From Candidatus Gastranaerophilales bacterium (GTDB lineage Bacteria; Cyanobacteriota; Vampirovibrionia; Gastranaerophilales; Gastranaerophilaceae): a stretch of DNA of 60,582 nt. This document shows positions 45,796-54,288 of the stretch, in pieces (position 1 is the first letter of the stretch; each line of letters starts with the position of its first letter). The notes under the pieces were generated by a model. That model did not search any database and was not told the origin of the DNA. It saw nothing but the letters and a program-made list of their open reading frames with translations. The position numbers and the translations under genes were made by a program. The DNA is taken from assembly GCA_944324225.1 (NCBI GenBank), contig CALUVL010000014.1:1-60582 (forward strand), given 5' to 3'.

Positions 45796-46503
45796 TCAAT
45801 AATTTTGAGTTTTATAATTTAATTTTTTAAACGGACTTTCTTCTTTTGCATAAATAATTTCAACTTTGTGGTTCAAAAGATTTTCAAAGACTTTTAAAAC
45901 AAGGATTTCACTTTCAAAGTGTCCGATATCGAAAAGCACTATTGGGCTGTCTAGAGCTGTATGAAATTTTAAATCTCCTGTTACAAAAGCGTCGGCTCCA
46001 TCATCAAAGGCGGTTTCAATAAATTCAGAACCGCTTCCTGCGCAAAATCCGATTTTTTGAATTGTTTTAACTTGTTTTGTATTTACATATCTGAGATTTG
46101 GTGAAATTTTGTCTAGTTTTTGCGCAAAATCTTTTACCTGAACAGGTTCCGGTAAAGTTACGTATCTGACAAATCCGTTTTTGTGACTCTTATTTAGACC
46201 AAGATTTCTGATTAATTCATCAGTTGTTCCGCCTTCTATAAGATCGAGGTTTGTGTGTGCGCAAAACAGGTTTAGCTTTTTGAATTTAAGCGGAACATAA
46301 AACAGCGGATGGTGGCTTATTATCATATCGCAGTTGTTCTCTAATGCCTGATTAAAAACGTCGTCTGTGACGGTCAGCGCAAGAAGAACTTTTTTGATAT
46401 CGTTGTTGCCGTTTTCCGTCAAAACCCCTGAACAGTCCCAGCTCTCGGCAAGTTCCGGCGGAGCAAAGTTATTTATGAGCGCATAAATTTCCGCTTTTTG
46501 CAT
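45796..46503 (-). CDS. Nif3-like dinuclear metal-centre protein
   Basis: A conserved protein of the Nif3/YbgI (GTP cyclohydrolase I type 2-like) family with a dinuclear metal site. Metal ligands are visible in IISHHPLFY, CAHTNLDLI and FDIGHFESEILVL. The 235-aa length is the short form. The N-terminal ESWDCSGV corresponds to the usual ENWDNVGL. GGAG lies before the ATG, and the gene overlaps the end of coaBC by 35 bases, so they form an operon. Its physiological reaction is not established. Confidence 0.88.
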   Translation of the reverse strand: MQKAEIYALINNFAPPELAESWDCSGVLTENGNNDIKKVLLALTVTDDVFNQALENNCDMIISHHPLFYVPLKFKKLNLFCAHTNLDLIEGGTTDELIRNLGLNKSHKNGFVRYVTLPEPVQVKDFAQKLDKISPNLRYVNTKQVKTIQKIGFCAGSGSEFIETAFDDGADAFVTGDLKFHTALDSPIVLFDIGHFESEILVLKVFENLLNHKVEIIYAKEESPFKKLNYKTQNY

Positions 46504-47680
46504 AAATTTCTCCGATTATTTCCCGTGCAATTGCTGTTTTTGGCTGTTTTTCAAACTTTTTAGCCTCAAGGTTTTTATCTATTACGTAAACTTCGTTTTC
46601 GTCTGAGGAAAACCCTATATCTTTGCGGCTTACGTCGTTTGCAACAATGAAGTCGCAGCCTTTTTTTTGAATTTTTGTTTTTGCATTTTCGATTAAATTT
46701 TCTGTTTCTGCGCAAAATCCGACAATTATTGGTTTGTCCGTTGTTTTTTTATTGCACAGATATTGCAGAATATCCGGATTTTTGACCAAATCCAGAGTCA
46801 TAGTGTCAGAGTCACCCTTTTTAATCTTATTAAGGCTGAAGTCTTTTACCCTGAAATCGGCAACTGCTGCCGCCATAAAAATATAATCTGATGTGTCGAA
46901 TTCTTCTGTCAAAGCGGTCTGCATTTCAAGTGCGGATTTAATTTTGACTGTTTTGTAAGGCTTTTGAACCTCTTTTGTCGTAATCAAAACAACGTCAGCG
47001 CCTTGAAAAAATGCTTCATCCGCAAGTGCAATCCCCATTTTGCCTGAAGAATAGTTTGAGATAAACCTTACAGGGTCAATATCTTCTACTGTTCCGCCTG
47101 CCGTAACAACTACTTTTTTGCCTTTGAGCGGTTTGTCAGCGTCAAGGAGAACTTCAACAGTCCTGTCAAAAATTTTGTCTAAAGAAGCCAGTCTGCCTTC
47201 CCCGTTTACACCGCATGCAAGATAGCCGGATTCAGGGGAAACTGAAATAAATCCGTGATTTAAGAGTTTTTGCAAATTTTCCTGTACAAACGGGTTGTTC
47301 CACATGTTTGTGTTCATTGCAGGCGCAAGAATTATCGGCTTTTTGAAGGCTGCGGCAATTGAAGTCAAAAGGTTGTCTGCTATTCCGTTTGAGATTTTTG
47401 AAATTGTGTTTGCTGTCGCAGGCGCAATTACGAAAACATCCGCTTCGTCAGCATAAGAAATGTGTTCGGGTTTGAAGTCCGTAATCTCAAACTGCTCGAC
47501 TGCAACATTGTTTTGGCTGAGAGTTTGGAGTGTAAGTTTTGTCACAAAATTCAAAGCATTTGGTGTGCAGACAACTTTGACGTTTGCGTTTTCTCTTTTG
47601 TACATCCTGATAAGCTCGCAAATTTTGTAAGCCGCAATTCCGCCGGTAATCCCGATAAGAATGTTTTTACCGTTAAGCAT
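46469..47680 (-). CDS. coaBC: Bifunctional phosphopantothenoylcysteine decarboxylase/ligase
   Basis: Two steps of coenzyme A synthesis: CTP-dependent joining of 4'-phosphopantothenate and cysteine (CoaB), and FMN-dependent decarboxylation (CoaC). The N-terminal CoaC part shows GITGGIAAYKICELIR, the active-site His region (EHISYADEADVFVIAPATANTISK) and the PAMNTNMW lid. The CoaB half begins about residue 185 with VVVTAGGTVEDIDPVRFISNYSSGKMG. ATG 47680 has GGAG nine bases upstream; the longer ORF is not needed. It overlaps gmk by eight bases. Confidence 0.95.
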   Translation of the reverse strand: MLNGKNILIGITGGIAAYKICELIRMYKRENANVKVVCTPNALNFVTKLTLQTLSQNNVAVEQFEITDFKPEHISYADEADVFVIAPATANTISKISNGIADNLLTSIAAAFKKPIILAPAMNTNMWNNPFVQENLQKLLNHGFISVSPESGYLACGVNGEGRLASLDKIFDRTVEVLLDADKPLKGKKVVVTAGGTVEDIDPVRFISNYSSGKMGIALADEAFFQGADVVLITTKEVQKPYKTVKIKSALEMQTALTEEFDTSDYIFMAAAVADFRVKDFSLNKIKKGDSDTMTLDLVKNPDILQYLCNKKTTDKPIIVGFCAETENLIENAKTKIQKKGCDFIVANDVSRKDIGFSSDENEVYVIDKNLEAKKFEKQPKTAIAREIIGEIYAKSGNLCAHK

Positions 47681-48236
47681 TTTGAATTTCTCCTTTGACA
47701 ATTTTTTCAAGTCTTGAAATTGCGTCTTCAAGACGGTCATTCACGATTTTGTAATCAAATTTTTCAGCCCGTTCAAGCTCTTTTTTAACTTCTTCAAGCC
47801 GTTTTTGAATTGTTGCTTCGTCTTCGGTATGTCGTCCTCTTAGGCGGTTTTCAAGTGCTTCGAATGATGGCGGGCATATAAATATCAATACGGCTTCCGG
47901 CATTTGTTTTTTTACCTGAAGAGCCCCCTGTGTATCAATCTCCAGAATTACGTTTTTCCCTTCTTCCAGACATTGATTTATGTATTTTTTCTTTGTGCCG
48001 TAAAAGTTTCCGGCAAACTCGGCCCATTCAAGAAATTTGTTTTCTTGTATGCAGGTTTCAAATTCTTCTTTAGAAATAAAAAAATAATTTACTCCGTCAA
48101 TTTCTCCTGGGCGGGGCTTTCTTGTTGTACAGGAGATTGAAAGCATAAAATCAGGATTTTTTTCAAGAAATCCTTTTAAAACGGTGCCTTTTCCGACTCC
48201 GGATGAACCGGATAATACAAATAATTTTTTGTTCAT
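47673..48236 (-). CDS. gmk: Guanylate kinase
   Basis: Phosphorylates GMP/dGMP to GDP/dGDP. P-loop SGSSGVGKGT, the GMP-binding SCTTRKPRPGEIDGVNYFF and GNFYGTKK, and the lid RLRGRHTEDEATIQKRL are all present. Length (187 aa) is normal. There is no ribosome binding site, and TATAAT lies only four bases before the ATG, so the mRNA may be leaderless. It heads an operon with coaBC and the Nif3-like gene. Confidence 0.95.
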   Translation of the reverse strand: MNKKLFVLSGSSGVGKGTVLKGFLEKNPDFMLSISCTTRKPRPGEIDGVNYFFISKEEFETCIQENKFLEWAEFAGNFYGTKKKYINQCLEEGKNVILEIDTQGALQVKKQMPEAVLIFICPPSFEALENRLRGRHTEDEATIQKRLEEVKKELERAEKFDYKIVNDRLEDAISRLEKIVKGEIQNA

Positions 48237-48250
48237 ATTACAATTATACA

Positions 48251-49441
48251 ATGAATATTTTAATAGAAAAAAATATTTGTAAATTCTTAAAGAAAATCAA
48301 CACGATTACGACTTCAAAAGAGCTTGCCAAATTTGTTGCAACCGAGTCTTTAAATCTGACAGGTGCTGAGGCCTCCTGCTTTTGCCTTTTGAGTAATTTT
48401 ACAAATACAATTGAGATTAAACTTTATGCATTTGCTGATGGCAAGAAGAAAAACAGCAGGCTAGTGCATGCAATTGAAAAAATTTCAAAGGTTGGCGTTG
48501 ATATGCTGACCAACAATTTTGATAATGAAGATATTATTGAATATTTGAATTCGATATCAAAAGATCAGGTTATAATAGAGCCGATATATTACAAAAATAC
48601 CGTATTAGGATTTCTGGCACTTGCTAAGAAAAATCGAAACTTTAAAAGAAAGAGGGCATTGTTTGTTGAAACTTTAATGGAGTCCGTAAATTCCAGAATT
48701 GAAATAATTTCACTAAATGACGAATTAAAAAGAACAAACAAAGAAAAAGTCCAGTTTCTTGCAAGTATTTCGCATGAATATAAAACTCCTTTGAATTCAA
48801 TTATAGGTTTTTCAGATATGTTGAAAGCAGATCTGGCAGGAACGAAAAATTACAAATACATAGATAATATTTCAAAAAGTTCACGGTTTTTGTTGAGCTT
48901 AATTCAGGACATACTTGATATGGCAAGATCCGAGTATAAGCAGATGGAATTAAAATATGAGACTTTCAGACCCAAAGAAATAATTAAAGATATTATTTAC
49001 AGCTTTGATGAAGTTATCAGGGAAAAAAATATAAAATTAACTTATACAATGATGGATGTTGAGGTTACGGCAGATTTAAGACGGTTTAAACAGCTTATAT
49101 TCAATTTAATTTCAAATGCTGTAAAGTTTAACAAAATAGGCGGAAAAATTGTTATTGTGACTTATGTTGACGAAAACAGAAATTATATTTTTGAGATTAA
49201 GGACTCAGGCGACGGAATCAGAAAAAAAGATTATGACAAAATTTTCAATTTTTTCTCTCAGGTAAACCGGAACACCTTGAAGCGCCAGCAGGGTTCAGGA
49301 GTCGGGCTTGCGCTGTGTAAAGTTATTGCAAATGCACACAGAGGCGATATCGGATTTAAATCAAGGCTCAACAACGGAAGCACTTTCTGGTTCAGTATTC
49401 CGCAATGCGGTACGAATGAGCTTGCCGGATGCGAGTTTTAG
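48251..49441 (+). CDS. Sensor histidine kinase with N-terminal GAF-like domain
   Basis: Residues about 10-155 resemble a GAF sensor (NLTGAEASCFCLL ... IIEPIYYKNTVLGFLALAKKN). HisKA has the phospho-acceptor H175 in ISHEYKTPLNSIIGFS. The HATPase domain shows the N box (FNLISNAVKFN), G1 (IKDSGDGI) and G2 (GSGVGLALCK). No membrane segment is predicted, so it is cytosolic. No response regulator is adjacent, making it an orphan kinase. The start is the ATG at 48251 without a ribosome binding site, 14 bases from the divergent gmk start. Confidence 0.92.
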   Translation: MNILIEKNICKFLKKINTITTSKELAKFVATESLNLTGAEASCFCLLSNFTNTIEIKLYAFADGKKKNSRLVHAIEKISKVGVDMLTNNFDNEDIIEYLNSISKDQVIIEPIYYKNTVLGFLALAKKNRNFKRKRALFVETLMESVNSRIEIISLNDELKRTNKEKVQFLASISHEYKTPLNSIIGFSDMLKADLAGTKNYKYIDNISKSSRFLLSLIQDILDMARSEYKQMELKYETFRPKEIIKDIIYSFDEVIREKNIKLTYTMMDVEVTADLRRFKQLIFNLISNAVKFNKIGGKIVIVTYVDENRNYIFEIKDSGDGIRKKDYDKIFNFFSQVNRNTLKRQQGSGVGLALCKVIANAHRGDIGFKSRLNNGSTFWFSIPQCGTNELAGCEF

Positions 49442-49475
49442 ATTATGATAAAATAGTTTTGGGAGAAATTAAATT

Positions 49476-49949
49476 GTGGCAATAGAAAAAGTAAGAGAAT
49501 ATTTAAAAAAATACGGAAAAGATGATGATATACTTGAATTTCCTGTGTCGAGCGCAACTGTTGAACTTGCCGCTCTGGCTCTGGGGATTGAAGGGGCAAG
49601 AATTTGCAAAACACTTTCTTTTAAATCTGATGAAGGCTGTATTCTTGTTTGTGCAGCAGGGGATGCAAGAATAGACAACAAAAAATTTAAAGCAGCATTC
49701 GGCATAAAGGCAAAAATGCTGACGCCTGACGAGGTTGTTGAATTTACCGGACATAAAATCGGAGGAGTTTGTCCTTTCGGAATTGAAAACAATTGTGTAA
49801 AAGTTTATTGCGACAGTTCACTAAAGCGTTTTAGTACAATTTTTCCGGCATGCGGAAGCTCAAATTCCGCAATTGAACTTACTCCGGATGAACTGTTTAA
49901 ATATTCAAACAGCATCGAATGGGTTGATGTGTGCAAGCTGCCTGAATAA
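49476..49949 (+). CDS. YbaK/ProX-type aminoacyl-tRNA deacylase
   Basis: Hydrolyses mischarged tRNA such as Cys-tRNA(Pro), by family. The YbaK/EbsC fold is seen in ARICKTLSFKSDEGCILVCAAGDARIDNKKFK (with the catalytic Lys), then FTGHKIGGVCPFG and FPACGSSNSAIELTPDEL. Length (157 aa) is normal. It starts at GTG with GGGAG upstream, 35 bases after the histidine kinase. Confidence 0.9.
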   Translation: MAIEKVREYLKKYGKDDDILEFPVSSATVELAALALGIEGARICKTLSFKSDEGCILVCAAGDARIDNKKFKAAFGIKAKMLTPDEVVEFTGHKIGGVCPFGIENNCVKVYCDSSLKRFSTIFPACGSSNSAIELTPDELFKYSNSIEWVDVCKLPE

Positions 49950-49975
49950 AGTTTCAAACTTTTTCTTTGCAGTAG

Positions 49976-51373
49976 TTACAGTTCATTGTGAGCACCTTTT
50001 TTCTTTTTTTCGTCAAGCATTAATATTGTGCAGAGTCCAATACAAATGAGCGCTGATACAACCCAGAAAGCAATTGCGCCGTTCCAGCCGAATTTATCTA
50101 CCATAAAGCCGGTTCCGGTTGATGACAATACCGCACCTATATAGCCGAAAGTACCCGTAAATCCTGTTGCGGCGGAGGCAACTTTTTTAGAGCTTGATTC
50201 TACGGCGCACAACCCGCCTATCATCATCTGCGGACCGTATGTGAATGCGCCTAAAAGTCCGATAAGGACAAAATCCAGTGTGCTGATTGTATTGAACTTG
50301 AGCAGTGCAAGACAAACTACAACTCCGACAAGATAAATTAAATTGACTGGCGCACGCTGGCCTTTGAAAATTTTATCCGAAACAATGCCGGCGCAAATCG
50401 TTCCTGCTATCCCGACCAGAGGAAGCGAGCTTAATTTCAATGCGGCAATGTCAAGAGAATTTCCCTTCGCCTCATGCAGGTATTTTATCATCCAGTCTTC
50501 TGCACCGAATCTTATTATGTAAACAAATATATATGCGATTGCAAGAAGCCAGATTGTCTTGTTGAAAAGGATATTTTGTTTGAAAATTTCGATATAAGTT
50601 CTATTATCTTCTTCGCAGTTTGATTTTTTTGCGGAAGGTTCGTTGTTGTAAGTTTCGATATCCGGAAGCCCGAGCGACTGCGGTCTGTCACGGAGTCTGT
50701 CAAACAGCCAGATTGCAGCAATTAATGCGATTGTTCCCGGTGCAAAAAATGCCATCTTCCATCCGAAATGTTCAACTAAACAACCGGAAATTATTACGCT
50801 TAAAAAGGTGCCGACCTGATGCGAGCATGACCATAATGACCATTTGGTTCCTCTTTCGGAGTTTGAGTACCAGTAAGTAAGGCTCTTTGCAACAGCCGGA
50901 AACCCTGCTGACTGGAACCATCCACTTGCCCCCCAGAAAAATACGAAAATCCAGAGTAAAACAGTGCTTGTTGGCAGTCCGAAAAATGAGGCTTCGCCAG
51001 GAGTTATAAATACTGCCGAAAGCCCGAAACAAAGGTTTGCAAGTGCTGTCATAATCAATGCCGTCGGTAAAAATTTTCTAACGTCAGCCCTGTCTGCAAT
51101 TACTCCGTTTACAAACTTCCCGATACCATAGGTCAGATAAAGCGAACTTCCCAAAAGCCCCAGTTCCGTGTTTGAATAACCGTATTCAGCACTAAGCCCC
51201 GGAAGTGCTACGGCAATATTTTTCTTGCAAAGATAAAAAATAGTGTATCCAATAAAGCATGCATAAAAGATTCTCATACGCCAGTATGGATACATTTGTT
51301 TAACTTTTTCAGTATCTTGAATAACCTCTTTAACAGGAGGTTCCTTGAAAAATCCAGCCAGTTTTTTTAACAT
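49976..51373 (-). CDS. OPA-family MFS transporter (sugar-phosphate/glycerol-phosphate antiporter type)
   Basis: A 12-helix transporter. The N-terminal IFYACFIGYTIFYLCKKNIAVALPGL, LTYGIGKFVNGVIADRADVRKFLP and GWFQSAGFPAVAKSLTYWYSNSERGTKWSLWSCSHQVG are typical of GlpT/UhpT/UhpC-type organophosphate:phosphate antiporters. Length (465 aa) is normal. The exact substrate cannot be read from sequence. It follows the exonuclease gene by three bases, so the two are co-transcribed. Confidence 0.9.
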   Translation of the reverse strand: MLKKLAGFFKEPPVKEVIQDTEKVKQMYPYWRMRIFYACFIGYTIFYLCKKNIAVALPGLSAEYGYSNTELGLLGSSLYLTYGIGKFVNGVIADRADVRKFLPTALIMTALANLCFGLSAVFITPGEASFFGLPTSTVLLWIFVFFWGASGWFQSAGFPAVAKSLTYWYSNSERGTKWSLWSCSHQVGTFLSVIISGCLVEHFGWKMAFFAPGTIALIAAIWLFDRLRDRPQSLGLPDIETYNNEPSAKKSNCEEDNRTYIEIFKQNILFNKTIWLLAIAYIFVYIIRFGAEDWMIKYLHEAKGNSLDIAALKLSSLPLVGIAGTICAGIVSDKIFKGQRAPVNLIYLVGVVVCLALLKFNTISTLDFVLIGLLGAFTYGPQMMIGGLCAVESSSKKVASAATGFTGTFGYIGAVLSSTGTGFMVDKFGWNGAIAFWVVSALICIGLCTILMLDEKKKKGAHNEL

Positions 51374-51376
51374 ATA

Positions 51377-52294
51377 TTACTTCCCTGCTTTTATAATTTG
51401 AATATTTCTTGTTTCTGTAAGTTCTTGACGGGCTTCTTTTATGATTTCCCGTTTTTCTTCATCAAGACTGCACCCGCCGACAAGTCTGTCAACAAATCCG
51501 GTGTTAAGTTTTATAGCTTTATCAAATGCACCGACTTCTTCAAGAACTTCTTTTATCTGGTGAAGGTCATAGCCGAAAGATTGTTTGGAATTGTAAACAA
51601 GTGTTTCACCTGTTTGCGAACGGATAGGCGCCCCACCCTGTTCAAAATAAAGTTTGAATACTGACTTCAAATCCTGAAGTTCAGATTGAAGGGTATTTAT
51701 TGTGTTTTGTATTCTCAAAAATCTTTCAAAAAGATATTCTACATTATCCAGTTGTTTTACTTCCCAGTCATATTTCTGCAAGTATAATTTTTTTAGTTTC
51801 GGATAAGCAAGGGCTAATCCCATAGTGTCAGCCATTGCTCTATGATGATTTGTGAGATCAACATTAAATTTTTTAGTCAAAGCCTCAAGCCCGTGGGATT
51901 CAAGATCAGGATATACTTCTTTGAACATTTGCTGGCTGTCAATTCTTGTATTGATAAGTTCTTTTCCTGTAGTTCTAAGGCTTGCTTCATTAAGGAATGT
52001 ATAGTCAAAAATGGCATTATGCGCAACTATAGGATAATCTCCGATAAATTCAAGAATTTTAGGCATTGCTTCAGCTTCAGTAGGAGCGTCTGCCACCATA
52101 TCCTGTGTGATTCCGTGGATTGCAATACTTGATTTTCTGATATGTTGTTGAGGATTTATAAGTGTTTGGAATTCATCTTTTATTTTGCCGTTTTCCAGCC
52201 TCACTGCTGCGAATTCAACCATTCTTTCTTTTGTATAATCCAAACCTGTGGTTTCAGTGTCCAAAACTATTTCTATTGTTTTTTTTCTTACCAT
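51377..52294 (-). CDS. DEDDh 3'-5' exonuclease, DnaQ/PolC-exonuclease type
   Basis: Exonuclease motifs: Exo I VLDTETTGL (D and E), Exo II VAHNAIFDYTFL, Exo III HHRAMADTMGL. The first 190 residues are the nuclease; the rest is a helical C-terminal extension (about 120 residues). It resembles stand-alone proofreading or repair exonucleases. The preferred start is ATG 52294 with GGAT upstream. It shares an operon with the OPA transporter, probably by chance of location. Confidence 0.88.
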   Translation of the reverse strand: MVRKKTIEIVLDTETTGLDYTKERMVEFAAVRLENGKIKDEFQTLINPQQHIRKSSIAIHGITQDMVADAPTEAEAMPKILEFIGDYPIVAHNAIFDYTFLNEASLRTTGKELINTRIDSQQMFKEVYPDLESHGLEALTKKFNVDLTNHHRAMADTMGLALAYPKLKKLYLQKYDWEVKQLDNVEYLFERFLRIQNTINTLQSELQDLKSVFKLYFEQGGAPIRSQTGETLVYNSKQSFGYDLHQIKEVLEEVGAFDKAIKLNTGFVDRLVGGCSLDEEKREIIKEARQELTETRNIQIIKAGK

Positions 52295-52393
52295 TTTTTC
52301 ATCCTGTAGAATTCTATTAAGATAATAGCACAAAAAAAAATTCTGTGATAAAATGAGTAGTGTAAAAGTATATATAACTTAAAGGAGATATGT

Positions 52394-52717
52394 ATGTCTA
52401 ATGCAGTTGATATTAATGATTCGGTATTTGAAACAGAAGTTTTGAATTCCGAAACACCTGTTGTCGTAGATTTCTGGGCGCCATGGTGCGGACCTTGCAG
52501 AAAACTCGGTCCTGTTCTGGATGAAATAGCAGCAGAGTTTGAAGGAAAAGTAAAATTTGTCAAAATGAATACTGATGACAATTTAGAAACAGCTAAAAAT
52601 TATTCAATCAGCGGTCTGCCGAGTCTACTGGTTTTTAAAAACGGCAAGGCGGTTGAAAGATTAGTCGGATTGATGCCGAAATCGTCAATTGTTTCTAATA
52701 TTGAAAAACATTTATAA
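52394..52717 (+). CDS. trxA: Thioredoxin
   Basis: General disulfide reductase of 107 aa with active site W31-C-G-P-C35, the preceding VVVDFWAP strand and the cis-Pro loop ISGLPSLLVFKNG. AAAGGAG precedes the ATG. Single gene followed by a strong terminator. Confidence 0.96.
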   Translation: MSNAVDINDSVFETEVLNSETPVVVDFWAPWCGPCRKLGPVLDEIAAEFEGKVKFVKMNTDDNLETAKNYSISGLPSLLVFKNGKAVERLVGLMPKSSIVSNIEKHL

Positions 52718-52742
52718 ATATATAAAATTGTTAAATTTTATA

Positions 52743-52787
52743 AAGCCGGATTATATGGAGCTAAAGCTCTTCTAAATCCGGCTTTTT
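52743..52787 (+). terminator. Rho-independent terminator of trxA
   Basis: AAGCCGGATT pairs with AATCCGGCTT, with an inner GAGCT/AGCTC stem, followed by five T. Confidence 0.9.
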
Positions 52788-52886
52788 CAGGTGTTGAGAG
52801 AGTTTAAAAATAAAAAATTGATTAAAGTTTCTTCAGAGCGCGCCGTTAATTAAATTAAAAGTATATTAACTGAAAGGTGCGTGTAT

Positions 52887-54263
52887 ATGTCAAGAATTCA
52901 AGCCTATAAAGACAAAATTCACCAGATTGCACAGTATCAGGTTGCCAATGAGACAGGTTATACTCTTGAGGATAAGATTGAAGAATTAAAGGCAAATCCT
53001 CAGTTTTCCGGCTGGTCGGACATCCAACTTGAGGAATATGCTGCAGGTCTGGTGCTGACTAACAATGTGCGAGGTTACGGCATTTATATGAATTCTGTAT
53101 ATGACAAGTCAGGCAAACCCGTTGATACTGAATGGGCACAATATACATACGAAGAAATCCTTCAAATGGAAGATAACGGTGTATTGATTCCTGATGAATA
53201 TCTGGAATGGGCACATTCAATGCAGTCATCAAACGTTGCGGAATATGAACTTGATACAGGTGATGTTCAGGATACAAACGATGTCGAAGGTGCAAAAAGT
53301 GATGTCGGGCAAGCCGGTAATATGGGGTTAACTAATGTTGCAAAAGTATTAACCAAAAAAGTTGTTCTTCAGGAAGAGGCTTTGAACGATGCTGTTAAGG
53401 AATTTGAACAGTATTCTGCAGATATGGATACTATGACAAATGATGCTCTTGCTGTACAGAATAGTGCATTGAAGCAGGTGCAGGAAATGATGAATGAATG
53501 GCAGAGCATAGATAACAAAGTTAAAAACGGTGAAGAGTTGACTGCTGATGAACAGGCTCGTTATGGAGAATTAGGTCTGATGATGGAAAATGTTGTATCA
53601 AATTCCACCATGCAGGTTGCTAATTTTACATCCGATTTTGATGAGATTTCGGCGCTAATGCAATCAACATCAGAAAAAGCTGAAATCGCTCAGGATTATG
53701 CAAATGAAACCTCATTTACCGGAGATATTATTGCCCAGTATGAAGCATCTCAGCAGGGTAAATCAGTTACAGGCAATAACCATATATTTACGGGTGCAAC
53801 CGGTACAGTTGCTTTAGTTAAAGCCAATGCTCTGGGAAAAAATCTTGCGGCTTCCTCAATTAAACAATCAGGATATCTACAGAATACAACATTTGATGTC
53901 GATAAATCAATAAAAACAATTTCAGCTCAGATAAATAACATGACTGCAGATTTAAATACCGGCGACAGAAATATTTCTCAGGTAATTTCAGAAGGTATGA
54001 GTACAGCAGATTCTACGATGACAACACCGCAGTCACAGACGGAAGAAGTGCCTCCGGAATATGTTGAACCAGTAGAATCAGTTGAAATCCAGGGCGAAGA
54101 AACTGTACAAAATATACCGCCTATTCCTCCGCAGGATAATAATGGACAGAATGAAAATGTATTTGCGGAACCAGAGGATTTCAATAACATCAATACAATT
54201 TTGAAAAGACAGCAGAAGACTCCGCCGAAAATTCAACCGCAGGACATAATTATCGAGACATAA
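52887..54263 (+). CDS. Unknown coiled-coil protein with proline-rich C-terminus
   Basis: No family recognised. Residues 1-80 contain a helical MSRIQAYKDKIHQIAQYQ segment and aromatic-rich stretches. Long heptad-like helices fill about 150-330, rich in Ala, Gln, Met and Asn. A flexible acidic, Pro/Glu-rich tail (about 375-425) ends with a basic KRQQKTPPK. There is no signal peptide or membrane segment. AAGG lies nine bases before the ATG at 52887; a GTG two codons earlier is less likely. The overall shape resembles secreted helical effectors or flagellar/needle-type proteins, but no sequence evidence allows a function. Confidence 0.75.
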   Translation: MSRIQAYKDKIHQIAQYQVANETGYTLEDKIEELKANPQFSGWSDIQLEEYAAGLVLTNNVRGYGIYMNSVYDKSGKPVDTEWAQYTYEEILQMEDNGVLIPDEYLEWAHSMQSSNVAEYELDTGDVQDTNDVEGAKSDVGQAGNMGLTNVAKVLTKKVVLQEEALNDAVKEFEQYSADMDTMTNDALAVQNSALKQVQEMMNEWQSIDNKVKNGEELTADEQARYGELGLMMENVVSNSTMQVANFTSDFDEISALMQSTSEKAEIAQDYANETSFTGDIIAQYEASQQGKSVTGNNHIFTGATGTVALVKANALGKNLAASSIKQSGYLQNTTFDVDKSIKTISAQINNMTADLNTGDRNISQVISEGMSTADSTMTTPQSQTEEVPPEYVEPVESVEIQGEETVQNIPPIPPQDNNGQNENVFAEPEDFNNINTILKRQQKTPPKIQPQDIIIET

Positions 54264-54288
54264 AAAGTGTCAGAAGCAGCACTTTTTT
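54262..54288. terminator. Bidirectional terminator
   Basis: AAAAAGTG pairs with CACTTTTT, with A and T runs on both sides. It serves the unknown gene (+) and overlaps the mutL stop (-). Confidence 0.75.
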
